A DNA stretch of 64,000 bases, from positions 62,001 to 126,000 of the forward strand of contig NZ_JADNOP010000011.1 in assembly GCF_015557635.1 (NCBI RefSeq), given 5' to 3'. The notes under the pieces were generated by a model that worked only from the letters and a program-made list of their open reading frames with translations, searched no databases and had not been told where the DNA came from. Both the position numbers and the translations under genes were made by a program. Of this stretch, positions 29,227 to 36,937 are shown piece by piece. The DNA is from Fusicatenibacter saccharivorans. Lineage in GTDB: Bacteria; Bacillota; Clostridia; Lachnospirales; Lachnospiraceae. How positions within the stretch are numbered: position 1 is the first letter of the stretch; every line of letters starts with the position of its first letter.

Positions 29227-30921
29227 TCACTGTTTTTTCATCAGCGGCAAAATCACGCAGGAAGCAGCTTTTCCGCCCATATGAATGGTCTGATGTGCAA
29301 TTTTATTCTCCGTTTTTTCCGACCACAGCCCTTTCTGATTGCTGTGAACATGATACTGCGGGAAGTCGGAGGAGGAAACATCTACACGAATGCGGGAACC
29401 CTTTGGAATCGTGTATACAATATTCCACATAGTAATCTGTACCTCTGCCACGCTGCCCGGTTCATAGGCTCCGGCCTCCGTTTTTCCCTGCTCCAATGTT
29501 GCAATCGAGGAACGAATGTTGTACGCTTTTCCTTCCGGCGTTACCTCCATGATTTTAGCGGTAAATGCCGTATCCTCGCAATCACTTTCCACGAACAGAC
29601 GGACGGAAGCTTTTCCGTTCAGCGTGAAAGTTTCTTCCAGCGGTTCTGATACAAAACTCAGGACATCCTCACGATAGTCCGGTTCCGGCTGGAGATGGCT
29701 GCCGATCTGCGGTATCGTATGCAGAAGGGCTTCTCCTCCGATGCTCTCGACGGGAGTGGCCGGGTCAAACGTGTAGTTCCTCGTTTTTTCCTGTTCCGGC
29801 GCGTCTACCCGCAATGCTTTTTCATCCAGATACAGCGTCATGCTTCCCGCACTTCCTTTTTCTCCCAGTCCGTCGGATACGATGTCAATCCACCGGTCCG
29901 CTCCGATTTCATAGGCACGGATTCGCTGTGTCGGGATTTCTTTTTGTTTCAGCGTCAGCTCAAACCATTCCAGCATCTTTGGAATTTCTTCATTCTGCGG
30001 ATGCAGCACCTCTTTGCCCTCGAGGCAGATCTGGAAAAAGTGGTTCCAGGCGCCGATTTCGAGCCAGCTGTGCTGTTTTGTTTCCTCGTTCAGCCGCTCC
30101 CACGTTTTCATACTGCTGCCGTGGTGATGATCGTACCAGCCGCTTAAAAGATAAATCGGAACCTTCGTTTTTGATGGAATTTCCCGCAACTGTTTCCACC
30201 AGCCCGTCTGCCAGAGTGCCGCATCCGGGCTCGGGCTTGTGATGTATTCGCGGTAGGACGGAACACGCTGTCCCCACAGCGCCTCGTCCACTTCAATCTG
30301 CGGCAGGTAACGGCAGCTTTCGCGATAGTCAGCATTCACTGGTTTTTCCGCATTTTCCATCGACCATGCGGTCAGGATATCGTGGCGGAAGCAGCCCTTC
30401 TCGTAGGCTGATACAAAACGATCCGTTCCATAGTCCTCCAGAAACATTGCGGCAACTTTCCCCTCCGCGGCATCAGCGAACGCCCAGCCGGTCATGCTTG
30501 TGTAGGAATGGCCCCAGTAGCCTAAGATTTCGCACCATGGCTGCTCCACAAGGTAATCCATGGTGTCAATGCCATCGTTTCGCTCATTGATGTTTGGCTC
30601 CCATTTTCCTTCTGAATTCTCCCGGCCACGGCAGTACTGGTACACATATACGTAACCTCTGCGTGCCAGACCCTCGCCGTAGGCACGATGAATGCGGTCA
30701 TTGCCCGGATAGCAGGTGCGGGTCAGAATGACGGGATATGTTTTTTCTTCCGCAGTTCCATCTTCCTTCGGGAAATAATAGATCGTGTGAAGCTTCACGC
30801 CGTCACGCATCTCGATCTGGTTTTCTTTTCTTTCAAAGGCTGCACAGCTTTCGGAAACGCCGCTTTTCGCAAACTGTTCTTCCACGCGTTTTACCGCAGC
30901 CTTCAAAAAATCTTCTGCCAT
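29227..30921 (-). CDS. CocE/NonD-family hydrolase (X-Pro dipeptidyl-peptidase-like)
   Basis: A 564-aa alpha/beta hydrolase with the CocE domain order: catalytic domain, helical cap and C-terminal jelly roll (about 350-564). The nucleophile is S139 in YWGHSYTSM, the acid is the Asp in LLSGWYDHHHG and the base is the His in GAWNHFF. Such enzymes cleave esters, amides or acyl-amino acids, and no signal peptide is seen. Its start lies 3 bp after the AtuA-like gene, so it is the third enzyme of the AtuA operon and probably acts on the same unknown substrate. Confidence 0.9.
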   Translation of the reverse strand: MAEDFLKAAVKRVEEQFAKSGVSESCAAFERKENQIEMRDGVKLHTIYYFPKEDGTAEEKTYPVILTRTCYPGNDRIHRAYGEGLARRGYVYVYQYCRGRENSEGKWEPNINERNDGIDTMDYLVEQPWCEILGYWGHSYTSMTGWAFADAAEGKVAAMFLEDYGTDRFVSAYEKGCFRHDILTAWSMENAEKPVNADYRESCRYLPQIEVDEALWGQRVPSYREYITSPSPDAALWQTGWWKQLREIPSKTKVPIYLLSGWYDHHHGSSMKTWERLNEETKQHSWLEIGAWNHFFQICLEGKEVLHPQNEEIPKMLEWFELTLKQKEIPTQRIRAYEIGADRWIDIVSDGLGEKGSAGSMTLYLDEKALRVDAPEQEKTRNYTFDPATPVESIGGEALLHTIPQIGSHLQPEPDYREDVLSFVSEPLEETFTLNGKASVRLFVESDCEDTAFTAKIMEVTPEGKAYNIRSSIATLEQGKTEAGAYEPGSVAEVQITMWNIVYTIPKGSRIRVDVSSSDFPQYHVHSNQKGLWSEKTENKIAHQTIHMGGKAASCVILPLMKKQ

Positions 30922-30924
30922 TGC

Positions 30925-31224
30925 CTATACCTCCATTTCCAGCAGTGCCATGCCGAGTGTCTTTCCATGTTTGTCCAGCGCCAGCGATCTTGTGACACCG
31001 CCGCCGAGTGTCTTGTCGAGGACAAAGTTCAGCGCATGGATTCCATCCAGTTCGTAGCGGGTTACTTTTCCGTGGCAGATTTCGCGGAAGTATTCTGCTA
31101 CGCGTGCTTCTGTTACTTTTTCTTTCAGCATTTCATAATTGTTCTCATCATATGGGATCACCGAAATATTGGAGATCTCGCCTTTATCGCCTGTTCTTGC
31201 ATGTGCAATCTCTTTTAATTTCAT
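30925..31224 (-). CDS. AtuA-like small subunit (ferredoxin-fold, DUF4387 type)
   Basis: A 99-aa protein beginning MKLKEIAHARTGDKGEISNISVIPYDE. The motif ARTGDKG is typical of the AtuA-like ferredoxin-fold family that either ends AtuA proteins or is encoded separately next to them. Here it is separate, 4 bp after the large AtuA subunit and 3 bp before the CocE hydrolase. It is presumed to form a complex with the AtuA protein. Chemical role is unknown. Confidence 0.88.
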   Translation of the reverse strand: MKLKEIAHARTGDKGEISNISVIPYDENNYEMLKEKVTEARVAEYFREICHGKVTRYELDGIHALNFVLDKTLGGGVTRSLALDKHGKTLGMALLEMEV

Positions 31225-31228
31225 CGCC

Positions 31229-32581
31229 TTATACCTCCCGGAATGTAACTTTTGCTTCTACTGCATCGCGCGGCACAAAAATTGAGCAGACCGAGACAAT
31301 CTCGGACACCCGTTTCACTGCTCCGCCGCCTCCTGCGGGACCGTTGGTATAGAGAGCCTCCACCTCGTTTGCCAGCAGAACGGCATTTTTCCGGTCTTTC
31401 GTTCTGCCTGCGGCGCGGAGACGCACTTCACACGGAGTTCCACTTCCGATCTTCTTGGAAATTGCATCACGATACAGGGAATTGCATCCGATAAAATCAG
31501 TACGGTACTCTTCCAGTTCGATGCCTGTCAGTTCAATCCGCTTCTCCAGAATCTCTGCCGCCAGCTCCGCCCGTGCCATACAGTTGCTTCCGCCGTAGGA
31601 AATTTCACCCTCACCGATAAAGCAGTCCTTGTAGCCGACACTCACTTTCAAAGTTTCCGGTCTTCCATGCGTTGTCGCATGCTCGGCGCGAACCTGGTTT
31701 TCCCCGATCTGCCGGAACGTCACCTTTGAAAAGTCCGCTGTTGCATCCGGGGTCAGGTAAGCCTTTGGGTTGTGGATTTCGTAGATCATCTGCTCTTTAC
31801 AGGTATCCACACTCACCAGTCCGCCACTTCCCTCGACCTTTGTCACGGTAAATGCGCCTGTCTCGTCAATCTCAATGAGCGGAAATCCAAGTTTCCACAG
31901 ATCCGGCACATCCTTGTAGCCCGGATCCGCAAAATAGCCGCCTGTCACCTGTCCGGCACACTCCAGCAGATGGCCTGCCAGAACCGCCTGTCCCATCTGA
32001 TCCGGGTTGTCGTCAATGTTCCATCCAAATTCATATACCAGCGGTCCGATCGTCAGTGCAGGATCGGAAACGCGACCGGTAATGACAAGATTGGCACCCT
32101 CTTCCAACGCTTTTGTGATGCCCTCCGCACCCATATAGACGTTCGCAGAAATCAGAACATCTTTTTTCTCTTTTAACAGCGTGCCATCCTCCAGCACTTT
32201 TTCATTTTCATACTTATCCAGTTCGTCTGTAATATCATCGCCGGTCACACAGGCAATCTTCAATCCACTGACACCCAGTTTTCTGGCAATTTCACACGTC
32301 CGTTCTGCAGCAGATACCGGGTTGGCAGCTCCCATATTGGTAATAACTTTTACTTTGTTTTTCGCCATCAGCGGGAGAATTTTTTCCATTCGGTAGTCGA
32401 GCAGCTGGTTGTATCCCTTCGACGGATCTTTCTCTTTGTCCTGCTGCCCGATCGCAACGGTGCGTTCCGCCAGACACTCGAAAATAATGTAGTCCAGATT
32501 TCCTTTTTCCATCAGCTCCACTGCCGGCTCAATGCGGTCTCCCGCATAGCCTGCGCCGCTTCCGATTCTGATTTTTTTCAT
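31229..32581 (-). CDS. AtuA-family (DUF1446) protein
   Basis: A 450-aa cytoplasmic protein of the acyclic terpene utilisation AtuA family. Recognisable stretches are IGSGAGYAGDRIEPAVELMEKGNLDYIIFECLAERT at the N-terminus, ITNMGAANP, VITGRVSDPALTIGPLVYEFGW and AGQVTGGYFADPG. AtuA was named from citronellol/geraniol breakdown in Pseudomonas, but this gut-type context lacks the companion carboxylase genes, so terpene use is not implied. It heads an operon with the AtuA-like small subunit and a CocE hydrolase, and a PAS-Fis regulator lies upstream. The substrate is unknown. Confidence 0.9.
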   Translation of the reverse strand: MKKIRIGSGAGYAGDRIEPAVELMEKGNLDYIIFECLAERTVAIGQQDKEKDPSKGYNQLLDYRMEKILPLMAKNKVKVITNMGAANPVSAAERTCEIARKLGVSGLKIACVTGDDITDELDKYENEKVLEDGTLLKEKKDVLISANVYMGAEGITKALEEGANLVITGRVSDPALTIGPLVYEFGWNIDDNPDQMGQAVLAGHLLECAGQVTGGYFADPGYKDVPDLWKLGFPLIEIDETGAFTVTKVEGSGGLVSVDTCKEQMIYEIHNPKAYLTPDATADFSKVTFRQIGENQVRAEHATTHGRPETLKVSVGYKDCFIGEGEISYGGSNCMARAELAAEILEKRIELTGIELEEYRTDFIGCNSLYRDAISKKIGSGTPCEVRLRAAGRTKDRKNAVLLANEVEALYTNGPAGGGGAVKRVSEIVSVCSIFVPRDAVEAKVTFREV

Positions 32582-32644
32582 GTTCTATGGCCTCGCTTTC
32601 TTTGATCTGAGATCATTGTAATGCGATATCCGGGCAGATACTAC

Positions 32645-32692
32645 AAAAGGGATCGTAATTTCTAAAATTTTAGAAATCATGATCCCTCTTTT
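32645..32692. terminator. Long inverted repeat: terminator and/or operator between the PAS regulator and atuA
   Basis: A 20-bp perfect palindrome, ATTTCTAAAATTTTAGAAAT (32658-32677), is extended outward by AGGGATC/GATCCCT arms with TTTT after the stem. It can end the regulator transcript. The perfect DNA palindrome 80 bp before atuA could also be a binding site for the dimeric Fis-type regulator. Confidence 0.7.
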
Positions 32693-32776
32693 ATGTGAGT
32701 TCTGTTACAGCAAAGACAGAAAATACCACAAAGCCCCAAAGCTGCAGAAATTCCGGCATTTCATTCTCCTTCTGTC

Positions 32777-33259
32777 TTATTCTTTGATTTTATTATATAA
32801 CGTTGCCAGCGAAATTCCGAGTTCCTTTGCCGCTTTTTGCTTCCCTTCCATATCCCGTCCGTACAGCAACAACGTATTTTGGATCTCCTGCCGTTCAAAG
32901 CGGCGCACCCGCTCTTCCAGCGTCATGTGAGCCTCTGATTCCCGTTTTTCAAACTGTACGAGACTCGTCACAATTGAGATGCTTCCGCGGATCTGATGCT
33001 CTTCCCAGATCGGATAAACACTTGCAAAGTATTCCTGCGTTCCCTCTCTCCGCACCATTCCCTCGACCGGGATGCCGCTCCAAATGACTTCCGGAGCAAT
33101 GGCAGATTTGCGGTAATCCGTGATTTTATGACCTTTCGCGGTTTCAAGCGGAACGCCGATGAAATCGCTGTAGACTTGATTAAAGAACACAATCCTGCTG
33201 TGCTGATCGCAGATCAGGATTCCCTGCTGTAGAGATTCCAGAACGGAATGTACCTGCAT
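32777..33259 (-). CDS. PAS-domain regulator with Fis-type helix-turn-helix, no AAA+ domain
   Basis: A 160-aa protein. A PAS domain (about residues 5-105; ILICDQHSRIVFFNQVYSDFIG) is followed by a short linker and a C-terminal HTH_8 (QEIQNTLLLYGRDMEGKQKAAKELGISLATLYNKIKE). This resembles a sigma-54 activator with the central AAA+ ATPase deleted. The start MQVHSVLE at 33259 is chosen because GGAGGA lies 6 nt upstream; an upstream in-frame ATG at 33310 has none. It lies between rplL and the AtuA operon and probably senses a small ligand to control that operon. Confidence 0.83.
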   Translation of the reverse strand: MQVHSVLESLQQGILICDQHSRIVFFNQVYSDFIGVPLETAKGHKITDYRKSAIAPEVIWSGIPVEGMVRREGTQEYFASVYPIWEEHQIRGSISIVTSLVQFEKRESEAHMTLEERVRRFERQEIQNTLLLYGRDMEGKQKAAKELGISLATLYNKIKE

Positions 33260-33472
33260 TTTTCGTTCCTCCCGTTTTCTCTTTCTGTACTCTCGGAGTC
33301 TTTCTGTCATGAGGATATTTAGCCCTTATACTCCTCCGTAAATGTCTTGTATAAATAGATCACATTCTCAATTTTATCTCCACGGTCGCAATTACATTTT
33401 GATACCACATGGCACCACCATACCTTCCGGCAATTTTTAACTTTATTGCCACAAAGTATGGACTCAGTTCAA

Positions 33473-33507
33473 AAAAACGCACGGCAGGAAATCCCGCCGT
33501 GCGTCCA
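33473..33507 (-). terminator. Terminator of rplJ-rplL
   Basis: Minus-strand arms ACGCACGGC/GCCGTGCGT followed by TTTTTTTG. It ends the ribosomal transcript right after rplL and so separates it from rpoBC. Confidence 0.92.
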
Positions 33508-33529
33508 TAGATTCTGATTTACACTTAAA

Positions 33530-33904
33530 TTATTTAAGAGTAACTTTAGCGCCTTCAGCCTCAAGTTTAGTTTTGAGCTCTTCAGCTTCTGCTTTGGAAG
33601 CACCCTCTTTGAGGACTTTCGGAGCACCGTCAACTACTTCTTTAGCTTCTTTCAGGCCAAGTCCTGTAGCTTCACGTACAACTTTGATAACTTTAACTTT
33701 GTTCGGGCCAACCTCTGTCAGCTCTACGTCGAACTCGTCTTTCTCCTCAGCTGCTGCTGCATCGCCTGCTGCTGCTGCAACTACAACGCCTGCTGCTGCG
33801 GATACGCCGAACTCTTCCTCACATGCTTTTACAAGATCGTTTAACTCTAATACAGATAACTCTTTGATAGCGTCAATAAACTCTGCGGTTGTTAACTTTG
33901 CCAT
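33530..33904 (-). CDS. rplL: Ribosomal protein L7/L12 (bL12)
   Basis: The 124-aa stalk protein of the 50S subunit, which recruits translation factors. An N-terminal dimerisation segment ([30 protein letters not shown]) is followed by an Ala-rich hinge (about 35-55) and the C-terminal domain ([42 protein letters not shown]). Length is normal. It follows rplJ by 71 bp. A terminator replaces the usual run-on to rpoB. Confidence 0.99.
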   Translation of the reverse strand: MAKLTTAEFIDAIKELSVLELNDLVKACEEEFGVSAAAGVVVAAAAGDAAAAEEKDEFDVELTEVGPNKVKVIKVVREATGLGLKEAKEVVDGAPKVLKEGASKAEAEELKTKLEAEGAKVTLK

Positions 33905-33975
33905 TTTATTTTCCTCCTTGGATATTTTCTGAATAATGTTCTCAGGCTGCGTATTTCACGCTGCCCGCTTGAGGC

Positions 33976-34485
33976 TTAGGCCTCTGCTGCGCCACCTTTG
34001 GACTCTGCGATCTGGTTGAGGACGCGAGCCAGGTTTGCGATCGGGGACTGGATGCTTCCAAGCAGTTTGCCAAGAAGTTCTTCTCTTGACGGAACGTTTG
34101 CCAGTGCTTCCATTCCAGCTTTGTCGTAGTAGTTTCCTTCTACAACACCAGAAACCATCTCCAGCTTCGGAGCGGTTTTTGCAAATTTAGCGATGATTCT
34201 TGCCGGAGCTGTTGCATCGTCCTTGCTGATTGCGATAGCGTTTGTGCCATCCAGGTCTTTGGTAAGAGACTCGAAAGCAGTACCAGCGAATGCACGTTTC
34301 ATCATTGTATTTTTGTATACTTTGTAATGAACGCCTGCTTCTCTTAACTCTTTACGCAGCTGAGTATCCTGAGCAACGGTTAATCCGCTGTAGTTTACCA
34401 GCAGCACGCACTGTGCGCCTTCTACCTGTGCGCTGATCTCTTCCAGGACCGGCTTCTTCAGATCGATTTTTGCATTGATTGCCAT
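33976..34485 (-). CDS. rplJ: Ribosomal protein L10 (uL10)
   Basis: A 169-aa base of the L7/L12 stalk. MAINAKIDLKKPVLEEISAQ starts at 34485 behind an ideal AAGGAGGT site; the longer in-frame extension to 34569 would read through the leader hairpin. The Ala-rich C-terminus (LARVLNQIAESKGG) binds L12. Expression is predicted to be controlled by L10 binding its own leader at 34530-34660. The usual upstream rplK-rplA genes are not adjacent. Confidence 0.98.
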   Translation of the reverse strand: MAINAKIDLKKPVLEEISAQVEGAQCVLLVNYSGLTVAQDTQLRKELREAGVHYKVYKNTMMKRAFAGTAFESLTKDLDGTNAIAISKDDATAPARIIAKFAKTAPKLEMVSGVVEGNYYDKAGMEALANVPSREELLGKLLGSIQSPIANLARVLNQIAESKGGAAEA

Positions 34486-34529
34486 GATTGCACCTCCTTG
34501 TAGTATTTCGTACCTACGCTTTGGAAGTA

Positions 34530-34660
34530 TAAAAAAAGCTCTTCGCGAAGATTGGCGAAGAGATCTCAAAATTCCATAACATGAACCTTGTGTAACTTCT
34601 CCTCGGCAGGCGTTTGAAACTTACGCCTTGCGGCACCTGCTGTCTTCGGCGTGATACAGG
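34530..34660 (-). ncRNA. L10 ribosomal-protein leader with attenuator hairpin
   Basis: The minus-strand leader contains CCGAAGACAGCAGGTGCC and CGCCTGCCGAGGAG, the conserved words of the L10 leader kink-turn region. An intrinsic terminator follows (CTCTTCGC/GCGAAGAG then TTTTTTT at 34531-34562). Excess L10 or L10-L12 complex should bind here and repress rplJL. Confidence 0.9.
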
Positions 34661-34664
34661 TGGT

Positions 34665-34693
34665 ATGATAGCATATGTGAGGCGAGTTGTCAA
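34665..34693 (-). promoter_or_regulatory. Sigma-A promoter of rplJ-rplL
   Basis: Minus-strand -35 TTGACA (34688-34693), 17-bp spacer and -10 TATCAT (34665-34670), placed directly upstream of the L10 leader. Confidence 0.92.
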
Positions 34694-34778
34694 GATCAAA
34701 ATAAACTTTTTTCATATTTGTGCAACTTCATCAAAATATGCGTTCTATTTTTTCAAACCGTTTCTTCCTATACCATGT

Positions 34779-34784
34779 TATACT
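34779..34784 (+). promoter_or_regulatory. Extended -10 promoter of the small membrane peptide
   Basis: TGTTATACT is an extended -10 without a clear -35. It would start a transcript about 40 nt before the small open frame at 34832. The leader CGCCTCCC can pair with the GGGGGTG ribosome-binding site. Confidence 0.5.
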
Positions 34785-34831
34785 TACGTTGTTGTCGCCT
34801 CCCAAACTGGCAACAGGAAGGGGGTGAGCGC

Positions 34832-34927
34832 ATGTCTATACTTATTTCTCTTATCGTTTCCGTTGTAGCAGGTGTAATCAGCTACTATATCTGCAAGTGG
34901 CTAGACGGAAAACATGGTGACAATTAG
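34832..34927 (+). CDS. 31-aa Fst-like single-pass membrane peptide, possible type I toxin
   Basis: The peptide has one hydrophobic helix, ISLIVSVVAGVISYYIC (about residues 4-20), followed by KWLDGKHGDN. The helix-then-WLD arrangement is what Fst-type toxins of type I toxin-antitoxin systems show. AAGGGGGTG lies 5 nt before the ATG. An extended -10 is upstream and a strong symmetrical stem-loop follows, a layout like Fst loci where sense and antisense RNAs share a terminator. An antitoxin RNA has not been identified. A plain short membrane peptide of other function is the alternative. Confidence 0.62.
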   Translation: MSILISLIVSVVAGVISYYICKWLDGKHGDN

Positions 34928-34957
34928 CCCAGGCGGATGCCCTTCCGTAAAATAGGG

Positions 34958-34993
34958 AAGAACCCCCAGCAGTTGCCGCTGCTGGGGGTTCGC
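34958..34993. terminator. Symmetrical stem-loop after the small peptide gene
   Basis: Arms GAACCCCCAGCAG/CTGCTGGGGGTTC (34960-34991) make a very stable hairpin. T-runs are short on both sides. It could terminate both the peptide mRNA and any antisense RNA. Confidence 0.7.
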
Positions 34994-35082
34994 TTTGTGA
35001 ACACATGTCACTTATTTCTCTTATCAGCTACATATACTATATCATATGCAGAACCGAATTTCAAGATTCCTCTCCCACATTT

Positions 35083-36648
35083 TTATTTCACTTTCACCAG
35101 TCGCACAGCCATATACGGTCTTGACGGCATGTCGATCGTAAATTCTCCGCTGTGGCGGCCTGCCGGGGTGATGGTCATGTTCCAGGTGTCGATGACTTCC
35201 ACATCAAACTCCTGGCCTTCCGGCATGTGGAACGGGCGACGGCATGGGCGGTTGGCTCCGAAATAGTACATGATACAGTCTTTTCTCGGATGGCTTGCGC
35301 CGTTCGTGCAGCAAGTCTCATCAAAGAATGCCGGAAGCGGCTCCATATAGCCTCCGTTTTCTTCCATAATGTCCAGCAGGAACTGAATACGCGCCGGGCT
35401 GCCGCCCCTCAGCTCTCCGCCGTGTGACCACCAGATCACACCGTTTTCATTTTCATACGTCTCGCCGTGCTGGCCATATCCACCTCTGGTATATGCCTCC
35501 CAGAACCGGCGTGTCATCTCCTCGCCGCTGATATTTCCCCAGCCGAACGGAAGATTTCCTTCATATGCAATCTCATCGAGTACGCACGGTTTTCCATACT
35601 GCGGGCGCCAGATTTCCACATTCTCTGCGGTACGGTACAGATCGATTCTCTGCAGACTGCAGTGCGTGATCCATCCCCTGGAATGATCGTACATGGTCAT
35701 ACAGTTGTGAATGGAGCGCAGATGGCGGTACGGATCCTGACGGCAGACGGTTTCTGCATTGGACTCCCACTCGGATACCGGTTTCCAGCGGAACAGGTCA
35801 AATTCATTTGCCATAGCCCACCAGACATTGTGGTATGCGCTGAAACGGTTGACAACGTATCTTAAATAAAAGTTCTGCTGCTCCAGATTCATGCGGGAAT
35901 AGCCCCAGCGGTCGTACGGATGGAACAGAATCAGATCGGCCTGGATTCCCATGGTGCCAAGGCGTGCGATCGTGTTTTCAATGTGTTCAAAATAAGAAGG
36001 ATTCGGACGGGTATAATCCCATACTTCATCCGGGTTTTCGATCATGGCATCAATGCCGCCGAACATATTGCGCGGCGCTTTTTCCAGCTTCTCTGTCTCA
36101 AAGTCAGACGGAGACCACGGAGAATTTTCACGAATTTCAAACGGATACTGTGCCGGCTCTTTTAAATTGTAGACATAGTGCTTCGGGAAAACGCAGAAGC
36201 GGATCTTATTAAACGGAGAAGCAGCAAGGCTTTCATACGTTTTCTCCTGAGTCTCCTTACTCTGCAGCTCCCACACATAGCAGGTCGTACCGCACGGGTA
36301 GTATTCCTTTCCGTCATCGTAAGCAAAATGGTAGGTGTTTGCTACCCGAACCGGACCGTGGCAGTTTTCATCGGCTGCGCTGACCTCCACCGTCACCTTC
36401 GCCTCATCGCCCCAGCTTGTTACTGCGGTAATCTCATACGTTCCTTCGCAGGATGGCATAAAGCGCAGTTTGTATACGCCGTTTCCATCATAAAAGCCCT
36501 CGGCACGCTTTTCCTCTGCCTGGCCTGCCATCGTTCCTTTCACCCACTGCTCCGCAAACGGATTTCCCTCGGACGGTCCCCGGAAAACCAGTTCTGCAAT
36601 TCCATATCGTTTTACATATTCGGTATAAGACTGTAACATACGTTCCAC
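35083..36648 (-). CDS. DUF5060/DUF4038/DUF5605-type glycoside hydrolase
   Basis: A 521-aa cytoplasmic enzyme. Residues 10-92 are a DUF5060-like beta domain (WDG/YDGNGVYKLRFMPSCEGTYE), 105-420 a clan GH-A-like TIM barrel (apiosidase-like, DUF4038), and 435-521 a C-terminal beta domain. Probable acid/base is E282 in WWAMANEFDL and probable nucleophile E359 in VLDEIAYEG. The substrate is unproven; members act on plant glycans, some on terminal apiose. A consensus promoter lies upstream, divergent from the YesM/YesN genes. It is a paralogue in design of the enzyme at 44035-45648. Confidence 0.86.
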   Translation of the reverse strand: MERMLQSYTEYVKRYGIAELVFRGPSEGNPFAEQWVKGTMAGQAEEKRAEGFYDGNGVYKLRFMPSCEGTYEITAVTSWGDEAKVTVEVSAADENCHGPVRVANTYHFAYDDGKEYYPCGTTCYVWELQSKETQEKTYESLAASPFNKIRFCVFPKHYVYNLKEPAQYPFEIRENSPWSPSDFETEKLEKAPRNMFGGIDAMIENPDEVWDYTRPNPSYFEHIENTIARLGTMGIQADLILFHPYDRWGYSRMNLEQQNFYLRYVVNRFSAYHNVWWAMANEFDLFRWKPVSEWESNAETVCRQDPYRHLRSIHNCMTMYDHSRGWITHCSLQRIDLYRTAENVEIWRPQYGKPCVLDEIAYEGNLPFGWGNISGEEMTRRFWEAYTRGGYGQHGETYENENGVIWWSHGGELRGGSPARIQFLLDIMEENGGYMEPLPAFFDETCCTNGASHPRKDCIMYYFGANRPCRRPFHMPEGQEFDVEVIDTWNMTITPAGRHSGEFTIDMPSRPYMAVRLVKVK

Positions 36649-36687
36649 CTTTCTAAAATAAGTATTGCTTCGTATCGTGATAATTTA

Positions 36688-36716
36688 ATTTTACTAAATG
36701 TATTTTGAATAGTCAA
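36688..36716 (-). promoter_or_regulatory. Sigma-A promoter of the DUF4038-type hydrolase
   Basis: Minus-strand -35 TTGACT (36711-36716), 17-bp spacer and -10 TAAAAT (36688-36693), in an AT-rich divergent gap. Confidence 0.8.
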
Positions 36717-36801
36717 TCTTTTTAAATTAAATTTTTAAACAATAATTCAGTTATTTTTTTATCACTTTTGCCGATATCTATTTCTTTTTTCCTTGTATTT
36801 A

Positions 36802-36830
36802 TTGACGTTTTTTCACTTTTATTGTAAACT
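36802..36830 (+). promoter_or_regulatory. Sigma-A promoter of the YesM/YesN-type two-component operon
   Basis: Plus-strand -35 TTGACG (36802-36807), 17-bp spacer and -10 TAAACT (36825-36830), about 105 bp before the kinase start. Confidence 0.78.
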
Positions 36831-36841
36831 TTCCCATAGAG

Positions 36842-36882
36842 TCTGCCGGACCTTTTGCTGAACAGTTCCGGCATTTTCTTTT
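36842..36882 (+). terminator. Terminator-like hairpin in the leader of the sensor kinase gene
   Basis: TGCCGGA/TCCGGCA arms followed by TTTTCTTTTT lie between the promoter and the kinase start. No gene ends upstream on this strand, so this looks like an attenuator in the 5' leader. Confidence 0.55.
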
Positions 36883-36937
36883 TATCTGGCTCAAAATTCA
36901 GCATATATCTAACATGTACAGGAGAGGAGATGGTCCT

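Noticed and set aside
32582-32660. Possible sigma-54 promoter before atuA, given the sigma-54-activator-like regulator
   Set aside because: The best stretch has GC instead of GG at -24 and a mismatch at -12, and the regulator lacks the AAA+ domain needed for sigma-54 activation.
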